In this document: positions 1 to 9,443 of the stretch, one piece after another
How the letters are laid out: every line of letters begins with the position of its first letter
How positions within the stretch are numbered: the stretch's first letter is position 1
Assembly (NCBI GenBank): GCA_003130875.1
Contig: QEXY01000089.1
Location: 1 to 64,000 of the forward strand
Source of the DNA: Ardenticatenia bacterium
GTDB lineage: Bacteria; Chloroflexota; Anaerolineae; 4572-78; NAK82
DNA length: 64,000 nt
Reading direction: 5' to 3'
Made by a program: the position numbers and the translations under genes
The notes under the pieces: generated by a model
What the model saw: only the letters and a program-made list of their open reading frames with translations
Databases searched by the model: none
What the model was told of the DNA's origin: nothing

Positions 1-476
1 GGTCTAGACTGACTTGAGACAGTCCTCCGTTCGCCATTCGGACAGAATTTGCATCGCATTTGTCACCTTTGACTGGGGTTGAAAATAATCCTTAGGGTTA
101 CAGGAAGTGGTGTTGGCGATGTTTGGTTGGCCTGGAAGGAACGTCGGTCTGGAGTGAACTGACTTCTCCCTGTTGCAACGCTGAGCAGGCAATAAATCTG
201 TGGAGGAAAAAGTTACATATTCTTCCGTTAAAACTACTCTATTTTATGGATTTTTTAACCATACCATGCATGGGCTTACAACTGAGCAAAATGCACCCGT
301 AATGAGGTATTTGATTTTCGGGGAGAGGCGGGGTTGAAACCGAGCCGCGTGCCAGCAAGCGACGTATGAACTGCTCCAGAACGATTCGACACGAATAACC
401 CTGGCAATGCAGACGGTGGTCGGCCACAGGCCCTCAAGCAACGATTTCAGTCGTTACACCTGCTAGAAGCGTACCC

Positions 477-642
477 GTTATCCGAGCCGCGCGCGTAGTG
501 CGTAGGGGCGGACCTGCCGGTCGCCCCCACAAAAGGGCAGGGATTTTACCGCAGGGCATGCAGAGAGCAAATAAAAAATCCTCGGCGTTCTTTGCGGTGA
601 AGAGGTTTCCGCTCCCTGACGGTCGCGGCTCGGATGGATAAC
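477..642. repeat. MITE/REP-like palindromic element in a non-coding region
   Basis: Left arm GTTATCCGAGCCGCG (477-491) is the inverted match of right arm CGCGGCTCGGATGGATAAC (624-642) apart from a 4-nt indel. An internal hairpin GGGGCGGACC-tgcc-GGTCGCCCC lies at 505-527. No convincing ORF. Confidence 0.55.
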
Positions 643-708
643 AGGTGCCATTTCGAGCCGCTGCTTGCACTCACCTTCCAATTTGAAATGTACCCTCCGT
701 AAATTAGT

Positions 709-737
709 TTGACTCCACCTCTTGCCATGTGTAAGAT
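709..737 (+). promoter_or_regulatory. sigma70-type promoter candidate upstream of the rhamnose isomerase-like gene
   Basis: TTGACT - 17 nt - TAAGAT, about 100 nt upstream of the start codon at 840. Confidence 0.5.
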
Positions 738-839
738 GCATATAAGCGACCAAAGGAACCTATGCGATATCCTTTATCCGGCAAGTGATGCAGAAAAATC
801 GCTGGCACAATTGGAACCAGGAAAGGAGCCGCTACCCAT

Positions 840-2087
840 ATGAACCCCTCATCGCGTGCAGCATACGAAATCCTGGCACAACAGGTGGCAGAGCAAGGGA
901 TCGACATCCAACAGGTGGAAGCAGCGTTGAAAAAGCAGCACATCGAAACACCCAGCTGGGGTTACGCGAACAGCGGCACACGTTTCAAGGCATTCGCCTG
1001 GGAGGGCGCTGCTGTCACCACACGGCAAAAGATCGATGATGCCGCAATGGTGCATAAGATGACCGGTATCGCACCCTCGGTGGCCATCCACATTCCTTGG
1101 GACAGACCGGAGGACGGCGATTATCAGGCAATGCGTCAGTATGCCGAGGAAAAGGGGCTGCGCATTGGCGCCGTGAACCCCAACCTCTTTCAGGACGACG
1201 CGTATCGCCTGGGTTCTCTGGGAAACCCTGACCCGGCTGTGCGACAACGCGCTCTGGACCACATCCTGGAATGCTGTGAAATCATGAACCAGGTCGGGAG
1301 CACCGTGCTGAGCCTCTGGTTCGCCGATGGCACCAATTATGCCGGCCAGGACGACCTGCGGGCGCGCAAGCGCCGCTACGAGGAGCTGCTGCCCATCGTT
1401 TATCAACACCTGCCAGCGGGCAGCCGGATGTTGCTGGAGTACAAGCTCTTCGAACCATATTTCTACAGCACCGACATCCCGGATTGGGGCACTTCTTACG
1501 CCTTGTGCCTCAAACTCGGGGCACAGGCACAGGTGTTGGTGGATTTGGGCCACCACGCTCAAGGGGTCAACATCGAGCAGATCGTGGCATTTCTGCTGGA
1601 CGAGGGGAAGTTAGGCGGCTTCCACTTCAACAATCGCAAGTATGCTGATGATGATCTGATCGTTGGCAGTGTTAATCCGTACGAGCTGTTTCTCATCTAT
1701 CACGAGTTGACCAGCGCCGCACAAGGAGACGCCGAGCCCGCTCGCTCCACCGCCCAAAATGTGGCGTACATGATCGACCAGTCGCACAACATTGAGGGCA
1801 AAATGGAAGCGATGATCTACTCGGTGCTGAACTGTCAGGAAGCATATGCACGGGCGTTGTTGGTGCCACGCACCCGGCTGGCTGAGGCGCAGGCTGCCGG
1901 CGATGTACTGGAAGCGCATCGCATGCTCACTGCGGCATACCGTACCGATGTGCGCCCTCTGTTGGAGAAGGTGCGCGAAGAAATGGGCGTTCCACCTGAC
2001 CCGTTAGCGGCTTATCGCGCCAGCGGTTATGAGCAAAAAATCCGGGCAGAGCGTGGTTTAGCGCCCACCAGCGGTGGATTCCAGTGA
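840..2087 (+). CDS. L-rhamnose isomerase-like sugar isomerase (TIM-barrel)
   Basis: 415 aa ORF with motifs resembling Pseudomonas-type L-rhamnose isomerase ([68 protein letters not shown]). Confidence 0.85.
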   Translation: MNPSSRAAYEILAQQVAEQGIDIQQVEAALKKQHIETPSWGYANSGTRFKAFAWEGAAVTTRQKIDDAAMVHKMTGIAPSVAIHIPWDRPEDGDYQAMRQYAEEKGLRIGAVNPNLFQDDAYRLGSLGNPDPAVRQRALDHILECCEIMNQVGSTVLSLWFADGTNYAGQDDLRARKRRYEELLPIVYQHLPAGSRMLLEYKLFEPYFYSTDIPDWGTSYALCLKLGAQAQVLVDLGHHAQGVNIEQIVAFLLDEGKLGGFHFNNRKYADDDLIVGSVNPYELFLIYHELTSAAQGDAEPARSTAQNVAYMIDQSHNIEGKMEAMIYSVLNCQEAYARALLVPRTRLAEAQAAGDVLEAHRMLTAAYRTDVRPLLEKVREEMGVPPDPLAAYRASGYEQKIRAERGLAPTSGGFQ

Positions 2088-2099
2088 TGAGGAGATAAG

Positions 2100-2444
2100 G
2101 TGATCCGTAAGACACTGATACGCACGGATCAAGGGGTTGTGGCACGAATACAATTCAGACTGCCACACAGTATTTGGGCTGATCACATCTGCCTAGTGGG
2201 TGATTTTAACGGCTGGGATACCACCGCACATCCTATGCAGCGCAACAGCAACGGGGAGTGGTACATCGAGTTAGACCTGGAACCGTCCCGTCGCTATGAA
2301 TTTCGCTACCTGTGTGACGGCGAACGTTGGATCAACGACCCGGAAGCAGATGCTTATGAACCTAATCCCTATGGAGGGAAGAACTCTGTTATCTTCACCG
2401 ATCTGCCCGAAGAGGAAGGTGATAGCATAACAGACAGGGGATGA
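2100..2444 (+). CDS. stand-alone CBM48 / isoamylase N-terminal (glycogen-binding E-set) domain protein
   Basis: 114 aa, GTG start; VGDFNGWDTTAHPMQRNSNGEWYIELDLEPSRRYEFRYLCDGERWINDPEADAYEPNPYGG is typical CBM48. ATGA overlap with the next gene. Confidence 0.85.
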   Translation: MIRKTLIRTDQGVVARIQFRLPHSIWADHICLVGDFNGWDTTAHPMQRNSNGEWYIELDLEPSRRYEFRYLCDGERWINDPEADAYEPNPYGGKNSVIFTDLPEEEGDSITDRG

Positions 2445-5149
2445 GGCGTCGTTGGATTCTCTGGGTGCTCATCATCGCCTTTGTCTGGCTGGTGATCACC
2501 CGTTTCACCGAGATACAAAAGCTGCTCGATGTCCTAGCACAGGGGCAGTGGGAGTGGGTGCTGGCAGCGGTCGTGCTCCAGGCCCTCTTCTTTGTTGTAT
2601 ATGCTGCGCTTTACCAGGCCGCTTTTCACACCGTTGAGGTCGAAAGCCGGGTCGGCGAGCTGATCCCGGTGCTTTTGAGCTCCTGGTTCTTGACCGTGGT
2701 GGCACCAAGTGGCGGTGCCAGCACGGCGGCACTTTTTGCAGATGATGCCGCACGCCGTGGCCAGTCGTCCGTGCGCGCCGCAGCCGGAACGGTGTTGGTG
2801 CTTCTGGCCGACTTCAGTTCCTTCGTGGTCATCCTGGCGATCGGGCTCCTCTACCTTTTCGGCCAACACTCGCTCCAGCTGTACCACATTCTTGGCAGCG
2901 TGGTGCTGTTCTGTTTCATCGCTGCCCTGAGCACCCTGCTGTTATTGGGGGTGTGGCAGCCCGATCGACTGCGGCACTTCCTACACTGGGTGCAGCGCAA
3001 CGCCAATACGCTGGCGCAGCAGCTGCATCGACCCGCTTGGTTGCCTGCGGACTGGGCGGACCGGATCGCCGACGAAGCCATCGATGCATCCCTGGCGATG
3101 GTTACCTACCCACAGCGCTTGATGCGTACGCTGGCGGTGGCGCTGTTGGCGCATTTGGTGAACATCGCCAGCCTGTATGCCCTCTTTCGTGCCTTCCAGG
3201 AACCCATCCAATTTGGGCCGCTGGTGGCAGGTTTTGCGGTGGGCGAGCTCTTTCTGGTGGTCTCTCCCACCCCGATGGGCATTGGGGTGATGGAAGGCGC
3301 TATGGTCTTGGTATACAACTCTCTGGGGATCGCCACCGAGAAAGCAGCGGTGGTCACGCTGGCCTTCCGTGGTTTATCGCTTTGGTTCCCCCTCTTCATC
3401 GGTTTCTTCCTGCTGCGGCGCGTCAAATCGTTCGGAGCGGAGGAATACTCGCGCGCTGAGGTCAGCAGCGTGCGTGCAGTGGCCTTACTGACTGCCCTGA
3501 TGGGGCTGGTCAACATGGTGTCCGCGTTCACCCCTTCTGGGGTTGAACGATTGCTGCTGGTCGCGCAATTCTCGCCGCTCGGCGTCACATATGCCGGGCA
3601 TCTCCTTGTCGCATTGGCCGGCTTTGCGCTCCTGTTGCTGGCATGGGGGCTGTGGCACCGCAAACGCCTCGCCTGGCTCCTCACCCTGGTGACCTTGGAT
3701 GTTTCCATCGTGTGCCATTTGCTCAAAGGGCTGGACTACGAGGAAGCCATCGCCGCCGGCGCGTTGGCGGCTTGGCTGTTCTTTCTCTACCCTCACTTCC
3801 ACGCCAAAATGCAGCCGCCTGCCTTCAAGCAAGGTATCGTCACGTTGGCTGTCGCCATTCTGTATACATTAGCCTATGGAACGTTAGGATATTTCTACCT
3901 GGACATGGATTTCAGTGTCGACCTCGGACTGGATACCGCGTTATGGCAAACGTTGGTCACGTTGGGATCGTTTGGAGGTGTCGCCGGTCTATCCCCCAAC
4001 ACCAGCTTCGCCGAATACTTTGTTTCTTCCGTCCGCTTGGTAGGCGTGATCACTTTACTGTACGCCTTGTTTGTCATGGTACGCCCGCTATTTGTGACCC
4101 CTCCCGCCACGGCCTCCGAACGTCGACGCGCTGCCCAGACGGTGCAGCTGTATGGTCGTACACCCTTGGCCCAGCTCGCGCTCCTGGATGACAAATCCTA
4201 CTTTTTTGACTTGGGTGGGATGATGATCCCCTATGTGGTTCGAGGACGTATAGCACTGGCGCTGGGCGATCCGATCGGACCATCTGAGAACGTTGCCGAG
4301 ACGGTGCGCGCGTTTCGGGCTTGGTGTCTCTCCAACCGCTGGCAACCTGCTTTCTATCAGGCACGTCCCTTCTTTTTGGAGCACTATCATGTCGCGGCAT
4401 TGTATGCATTGCCCATTGCCCAAGAAGCTCTCGTCGACCTGACCAGCTTTGACCTCGAAGCAGACACGCACAATATCCTACGCCTGCCGGTCACCCGCTT
4501 GATCAATTTGGGTTATCGATTCGAGGTAGTACGGCCACCTCTACCTCGGCATATCATACAAGAGCTGGCTGTCGTAAGCGATGAATGGCTCATCACGGTC
4601 CAGAGCAGTGAGAAAAGTTTCTCACTGGGATGGTTTGATGAAAAATATGTGCGCACTACGCCAGTGGCAATTGTACGCGCCTCGGAGGGTTTCGTGATTG
4701 CTTTTGCCAACCTGCTGCCGAGCTGCGATCGCACGGAAATTGGGGTGGATATGGTGCGTCATCGGCGCGATGTGCCAGGTGGCTTATTAGAATATTTGTT
4801 CGTGCATATGGTACAATGGGCAAAGGAGGAAGGCTACCGACACTTCAACATGGGAAGTGTTGCATTGGACCGAGAACAGGGTGAGACAGAGGAACAGGAA
4901 ATGGAAATGAGATGGGCACAGCATTACTTGCGCGAGCACATCGCCCAAATGTATCGGTACAAGGGGTCTCGATCCTTTAAGGAAAAGTTCCATCCTCACT
5001 GGTCACCACTCTACTTGGTCTATCCGCCCGAGGTGAGCTTGGCGCTGGTGACCATGGCGGTCATCCGCGCGGATTCCGGTGCTAATTTAGTGCGAGGATA
5101 TGTGCGTGGGTTGCCACGCCCGGTGCACTTTAAACCGAGAGAAGCATGA
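2441..5149 (+). CDS. MprF-like protein: N-terminal multi-TM flippase domain plus C-terminal DUF2156 (phosphatidylglycerol lysyltransferase family)
   Basis: 902 aa; multi-TM N-terminus (UPF0104-like) and C-terminal FNMGSVALDRE...RYKGSRSFKEKFHPHWSPLYLVYP typical of MprF/DUF2156. Confidence 0.85.
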   Translation: MRRRWILWVLIIAFVWLVITRFTEIQKLLDVLAQGQWEWVLAAVVLQALFFVVYAALYQAAFHTVEVESRVGELIPVLLSSWFLTVVAPSGGASTAALFADDAARRGQSSVRAAAGTVLVLLADFSSFVVILAIGLLYLFGQHSLQLYHILGSVVLFCFIAALSTLLLLGVWQPDRLRHFLHWVQRNANTLAQQLHRPAWLPADWADRIADEAIDASLAMVTYPQRLMRTLAVALLAHLVNIASLYALFRAFQEPIQFGPLVAGFAVGELFLVVSPTPMGIGVMEGAMVLVYNSLGIATEKAAVVTLAFRGLSLWFPLFIGFFLLRRVKSFGAEEYSRAEVSSVRAVALLTALMGLVNMVSAFTPSGVERLLLVAQFSPLGVTYAGHLLVALAGFALLLLAWGLWHRKRLAWLLTLVTLDVSIVCHLLKGLDYEEAIAAGALAAWLFFLYPHFHAKMQPPAFKQGIVTLAVAILYTLAYGTLGYFYLDMDFSVDLGLDTALWQTLVTLGSFGGVAGLSPNTSFAEYFVSSVRLVGVITLLYALFVMVRPLFVTPPATASERRRAAQTVQLYGRTPLAQLALLDDKSYFFDLGGMMIPYVVRGRIALALGDPIGPSENVAETVRAFRAWCLSNRWQPAFYQARPFFLEHYHVAALYALPIAQEALVDLTSFDLEADTHNILRLPVTRLINLGYRFEVVRPPLPRHIIQELAVVSDEWLITVQSSEKSFSLGWFDEKYVRTTPVAIVRASEGFVIAFANLLPSCDRTEIGVDMVRHRRDVPGGLLEYLFVHMVQWAKEEGYRHFNMGSVALDREQGETEEQEMEMRWAQHYLREHIAQMYRYKGSRSFKEKFHPHWSPLYLVYPPEVSLALVTMAVIRADSGANLVRGYVRGLPRPVHFKPREA

Positions 5150-7008
5150 TGCACCCCGAACTAGAGGCGACGCTCAAAAGCCTGCCAGCCAAGCCAGGCG
5201 TCTATATTTTCAAAAATGCGCTGGATAAGGTGATCTACGTCGGCAAGGCGGTCAACCTGCGTGCGCGAGTGCGTTCTTATTTTCATGGATCAGCACAACA
5301 CACCCCTAAGATTCGTCGCCTGGTGGCCGAGGTAGCCCGCTTAGAATTCATTGTATCACGCAGCGAGCTGGAAGCGCTTCTTCTGGAAAACACGCTGATC
5401 AAGCAGCACCAGCCCCGTTTTAACGTGCGGCTCAAAGATGACAAGCGTTATCCCTACATCAAGGTACACTGGCAGGATCCCTTTCCTCGGGTTACCACCA
5501 CCCGCCATATCGAACAAGATGGTGCACGCTACTTTGGGCCTTATACGATGGCTTCCGCCGCCTATCAGACACTCGACTTAGTGCGCAAAATCTTCCCGTA
5601 CCTCACCTGCACGCGCACCATCACGGGCAAGGACGAGCGCCCGTGCCTTTACTATCACATCAAGCGCTGCGCCGGTCCGTGTATTGGGGCGGTGAGCCAG
5701 GAGGAGTACCGGGCTATTATCGAGGGTTTGTGCGATTTCCTGTCCGGCCACGTCGATGCAGTGGTGGAGAAGCTGCGTCGTCAAATGCAGGAAGCTGCAG
5801 AAGCTCTGGACTTTGAGAAAGCGGCGACGTTGCGCGACCAGATTGCTGCCATTGAACACATTGTGCAGAAACAAACAGTGGTCAGCCCGACATTGGCCGA
5901 TCACGACGTGATCGCCTTCGCGCGCGCGAATGGGGACGCGTGTGTGCAGGTGTTTTTCATCCGGGATGGGCGATTGATCGGGCGGGAATACTTTGTGCTG
6001 GATGGCACTGCCGAAGAGTCAGAGGAAACAATACTGGCCAGCTTTGTCAAGCAGTTCTATGACAGTGTCAGCCAGGTGCCGCCGGAAATCCTCTTGCCGC
6101 ATGAAATCGACGAAGTGATGATTGTGCGCGAATGGCTGCGCAGCAAGCGCGGTGCCGACGTGGTGGTGAAGGTGCCTCGCCGTGGACCTAAGCTGGAGCT
6201 GGTCAAAATGGCGACTGAGAATGCCACCGAGACGCTGCGCCATCTGCGCAACCAGTGGCAAGCGGATGAAAGCAAACAGAATGAGGCATTGGCCGAGCTA
6301 CAGCAAGCGCTCAATCTGGCCACTCCACCACTGCGCATCGAGTGCTACGACGTCAGCACCCTTCAAGGTGCCTATACGGTTGCCAGTATGGTGGTCTTTG
6401 TCAAGGGCACACCGCATAAATCGGATTACCGGCGTTTCCGCATCCAAAGCGTGCCAGGCCAAGATGATTTCGCCAGCATCCAGGAGGTGTTGCGCCGCCG
6501 CTTCCGACGTATGCAGGAGAGCACCCCAGGAGGGCCACTGGAAGCCGGAATACCTGGCAGGAATCAGGCGAGTTGGAGCATCCTGCCCGACCTGATCATC
6601 GTAGATGGTGGCAAAGGCCAACTCAACGCTGCGCTGGCGGTGTTGGACGAGTTTGAGTTGCGGGACGCTGTGCCAGTGGTGGGACTGGCTAAACGTGAAG
6701 AAGAGCTGTTTCTGCCTGGCCAATCAGAACCGGTGGTGCTCCCGCGCAATTCCCCCGCGTTGTTCCTGATACAACGGATTCGTGACGAGGCGCACCGCTT
6801 CGCGCTCTCTTACCACCAGCACCTGCGCACGCGCCAGGGTATCGCTTCTCAATTGGACAACATACCCGGTGTTGGCCCGCGTCGTAGAAAGGTATTATTG
6901 GAACACTTCGGCTCACTCGAAGCAATCCGCCAGGCCAGTCTGGAAGAGCTCACCGCATTGCCCGGTATCACGCGCCGCGTGGCAGAACAGATCAAGGCGC
7001 ACCTGTGA
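5146..7008 (+). CDS. uvrC: excinuclease ABC subunit C
   Basis: 620 aa; GIY-YIG start ([30 protein letters not shown]), UVR motif, C-terminal HhH ([37 protein letters not shown]). Confidence 0.97.
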   Translation: MMHPELEATLKSLPAKPGVYIFKNALDKVIYVGKAVNLRARVRSYFHGSAQHTPKIRRLVAEVARLEFIVSRSELEALLLENTLIKQHQPRFNVRLKDDKRYPYIKVHWQDPFPRVTTTRHIEQDGARYFGPYTMASAAYQTLDLVRKIFPYLTCTRTITGKDERPCLYYHIKRCAGPCIGAVSQEEYRAIIEGLCDFLSGHVDAVVEKLRRQMQEAAEALDFEKAATLRDQIAAIEHIVQKQTVVSPTLADHDVIAFARANGDACVQVFFIRDGRLIGREYFVLDGTAEESEETILASFVKQFYDSVSQVPPEILLPHEIDEVMIVREWLRSKRGADVVVKVPRRGPKLELVKMATENATETLRHLRNQWQADESKQNEALAELQQALNLATPPLRIECYDVSTLQGAYTVASMVVFVKGTPHKSDYRRFRIQSVPGQDDFASIQEVLRRRFRRMQESTPGGPLEAGIPGRNQASWSILPDLIIVDGGKGQLNAALAVLDEFELRDAVPVVGLAKREEELFLPGQSEPVVLPRNSPALFLIQRIRDEAHRFALSYHQHLRTRQGIASQLDNIPGVGPRRRKVLLEHFGSLEAIRQASLEELTALPGITRRVAEQIKAHL

Positions 7009-7793
7009 GGGGATATCCTATGGCAAGCAGTGATCCGACGGCAAAACCGTCAGAAGAAGCAGAACGGTCCAAAATATTGGTCGTGGAAGACGAACCCGTC
7101 CTGCTGGAGACCCTTGAGTATAACCTGACCCGCCAGGGCTATGTGGTCCTCACTGCCAGTGATGGCCGCAAGGCACTTCAGGTGGCACGCTCGGAACATC
7201 CCGACATGATCATCCTGGATCTCATGCTACCTGGCTTAGATGGTATTGAGGTATGTCGCATCTTGCGCCAGGAAATGAGCGTGCCCGTATTGATGCTGAC
7301 AGCACGCACCGATGAGATCGACAAAATTGTGGGCCTCGAGGTGGGCGCAGACGACTACATGACCAAACCGTTTAGCATGCGCGAGCTAATGGCGCGGGTC
7401 AAAGCACTGCTGCGTCGTGTACGGTTGATCCGCGAAGAGATAGCAAGCAAAAGCGAGGAGCCGTCGGTTAAATCACCTGCAGTCCCACCCGATCAGATGC
7501 TCGTCTTCGACGATCTGGTGATTGACCTCTCGCGACGTGAAGTCCTGCGTGGCCAACAGCCGCTGCGCCTCAAACCCAAAGAATTTGATTTGCTGCTCTT
7601 CTTAGCCCGCCACCGGGGTATTGTGCTATCGCGCGACCTCATTCTGGAGCGCGTATGGGGATGGGATTACGTTGGCGGGACGCGCACCGTGGACGTCCAC
7701 GTGCGCTGGTTGCGTGAGAAGATCGAACCGGATCCGGCCCACCCGGAGCGCATCGTGACGGTGCGCGGCGTCGGTTATCGCTTTGAGGGATGA
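7005..7793 (+). CDS. OmpR/PhoB-family response regulator
   Basis: 262 aa; receiver domain ([50 protein letters not shown]) and winged-helix C-terminus ([28 protein letters not shown]). Confidence 0.93.
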   Translation: MRGYPMASSDPTAKPSEEAERSKILVVEDEPVLLETLEYNLTRQGYVVLTASDGRKALQVARSEHPDMIILDLMLPGLDGIEVCRILRQEMSVPVLMLTARTDEIDKIVGLEVGADDYMTKPFSMRELMARVKALLRRVRLIREEIASKSEEPSVKSPAVPPDQMLVFDDLVIDLSRREVLRGQQPLRLKPKEFDLLLFLARHRGIVLSRDLILERVWGWDYVGGTRTVDVHVRWLREKIEPDPAHPERIVTVRGVGYRFEG

Positions 7794-9174
7794 GATGTTT
7801 GCCCCAATCCAATGGCGCCAAGTGGTGCCCTTTGTCGTGGTGACATGGGTGGTGATGGCGGGCGTGGCCATCCTGGTCCCGGCGGATTTGTGCTTTGTCA
7901 TCATATTGGCTGCGCTGATCCAATCCATTTGTCTCGCCACAGTGGCCGTACTCATCTCGCGGCAGAGGACCCAGCTGATGCAGCGCGTGATGCGTGTCAT
8001 GCAACGCCTGAGCGAAGGGGATTGGGATGCTCAACTGCTGCCAGAACGTTATCGAGATGCGCAAATCTATGTCGATGCCTTCAACAAGATGATCGAATAT
8101 TTCCGGGATCGATTGCAGCGTGCGGAGTGGCAATGCGACGAGCTTGCTGCGGTGTTGGAGCACATTACGGATGGGGTCGTGCTGGTGAATGCGATGGGGC
8201 GTGTGGAGCTGCTGAACCGTGCTGCCGTCCGTATGCTCGACGTCCCAATCGCAGATGCTGTGGGGAAATCATTCGCCTGGCTGGTGCGTGATCACACGTT
8301 GATCGAGCATGAGCGTGGCTGCCGTGAGCACAGTGTGGAGAGCGTGCTCGGCGTGGAGATCGAACGAGGGGATGTTGTCCTGCGCGCTTCGATTGTGCCT
8401 CTGCGCCATCGGGAAGAGACGCGGTGTCTGGTGATCTTGCAGGATATGACTCGCTTGCGTCATCTGCAGACGGTGCGGCGTGATTTCATCAGCAATGTCT
8501 CGCACGAGCTGCGCACGCCACTGGCCTCGCTGAAAGCACTGGTGGAGACACTGCGCGATGGCGCCTTGGATGATCCCGCGGCGACGCGACGCTTTCTCGA
8601 CCGCATCGAGGCGGAAGTCGATACGATGACCCAAATCGTGGAAGAGCTGTTGGAGCTCGCGCGCACCGAGTCGGGACGTGCACCGCTGCGCCTGGTGCCC
8701 ACGCCACTGTCCGCCATCGTGTTGCCACCCATTGAGCGTCTGCGCCCGCAGGCAGAACGGGCAAACCTGGAGCTCATTGTGGATCTGCCAGAGGATCTCC
8801 CGCCGGTCTTGGCCGATGTGGAACGTGCCCGTCAGGTGGTGGGCAATTTGGTGCACAACGCGATCAAGTTCACACCGCCAGGCGGTAAGATCAACGTGCG
8901 GGCGCAATTGCGCAACGGCGAGGTGCTGTTGGCTGTACAAGATACCGGGGTGGGCATCTCGGCTGAAGACCTGCCACGCATCTTCGAGCGTTTCTACAAG
9001 GCCGACCGCGCGCGCAGCGGCGGCGGCACCGGCCTGGGCCTGGCCATTGCACGCCACATCGTCCAAGCTCACGGTGGGCGGATTTGGGCGGAAAGCACGG
9101 AAGGCAGCGGCAGCACCTTCTTCTTCACACTGCTCGTCGCTGAGAGCGCCTCCCGCTCGACGTCGCCGGAATAA
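7783..9174 (+). CDS. PhoR-like sensor histidine kinase (TM, HAMP, PAS, HisKA, HATPase)
   Basis: 463 aa; H-box [30 protein letters not shown] boxes ([39 protein letters not shown]). Start overlaps the response regulator. Confidence 0.93.
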   Translation: MRDEMFAPIQWRQVVPFVVVTWVVMAGVAILVPADLCFVIILAALIQSICLATVAVLISRQRTQLMQRVMRVMQRLSEGDWDAQLLPERYRDAQIYVDAFNKMIEYFRDRLQRAEWQCDELAAVLEHITDGVVLVNAMGRVELLNRAAVRMLDVPIADAVGKSFAWLVRDHTLIEHERGCREHSVESVLGVEIERGDVVLRASIVPLRHREETRCLVILQDMTRLRHLQTVRRDFISNVSHELRTPLASLKALVETLRDGALDDPAATRRFLDRIEAEVDTMTQIVEELLELARTESGRAPLRLVPTPLSAIVLPPIERLRPQAERANLELIVDLPEDLPPVLADVERARQVVGNLVHNAIKFTPPGGKINVRAQLRNGEVLLAVQDTGVGISAEDLPRIFERFYKADRARSGGGTGLGLAIARHIVQAHGGRIWAESTEGSGSTFFFTLLVAESASRSTSPE

Positions 9175-9267
9175 ATCCGCTAGTCGTCTGCCGGCACAGC
9201 CGCCCCATGCTGCGCTGGCCCTCCACAGCCTGCCTAAACGCCAGAGAACTTGTTTGTGCTACCGGGC

Positions 9268-9309
9268 AGAGCGCGCCAGGAACGCAGAGATAAAAACCCT
9301 GCGCGCTCT
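9268..9309. repeat. inverted repeat in the intergenic region between convergent genes
   Basis: AGAGCGCGC (9268-9276) and GCGCGCTCT (9301-9309), perfect 9-bp arms with a 24-nt loop. Confidence 0.5.
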
Positions 9310-9443
9310 ACGACCTCGGCGGTGAAGCGAATTCCTTCTCGTATCATCGTACCGTTCGGAGAAGGCTCGGATAGGGTGCGGTTACACGCTGGGATGCCCG
9401 GCACAGCATACCCATCCAGCACGCTCTCCGTTGCAGGTGCTGA

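Noticed and set aside
239-441. Small minus-strand ORFs near the window start as possible transposase relics
   Set aside because: No motif strong enough to support a protein family; kept only as non-coding.
849-1562. 237-aa minus-strand ORF
   Set aside because: Antisense shadow of the rhamnose isomerase gene, no recognisable protein features.
8269-9072. 267-aa minus-strand ORF
   Set aside because: Shadow ORF of the histidine kinase; His/Gln-rich composition typical of antisense of GC-rich genes.
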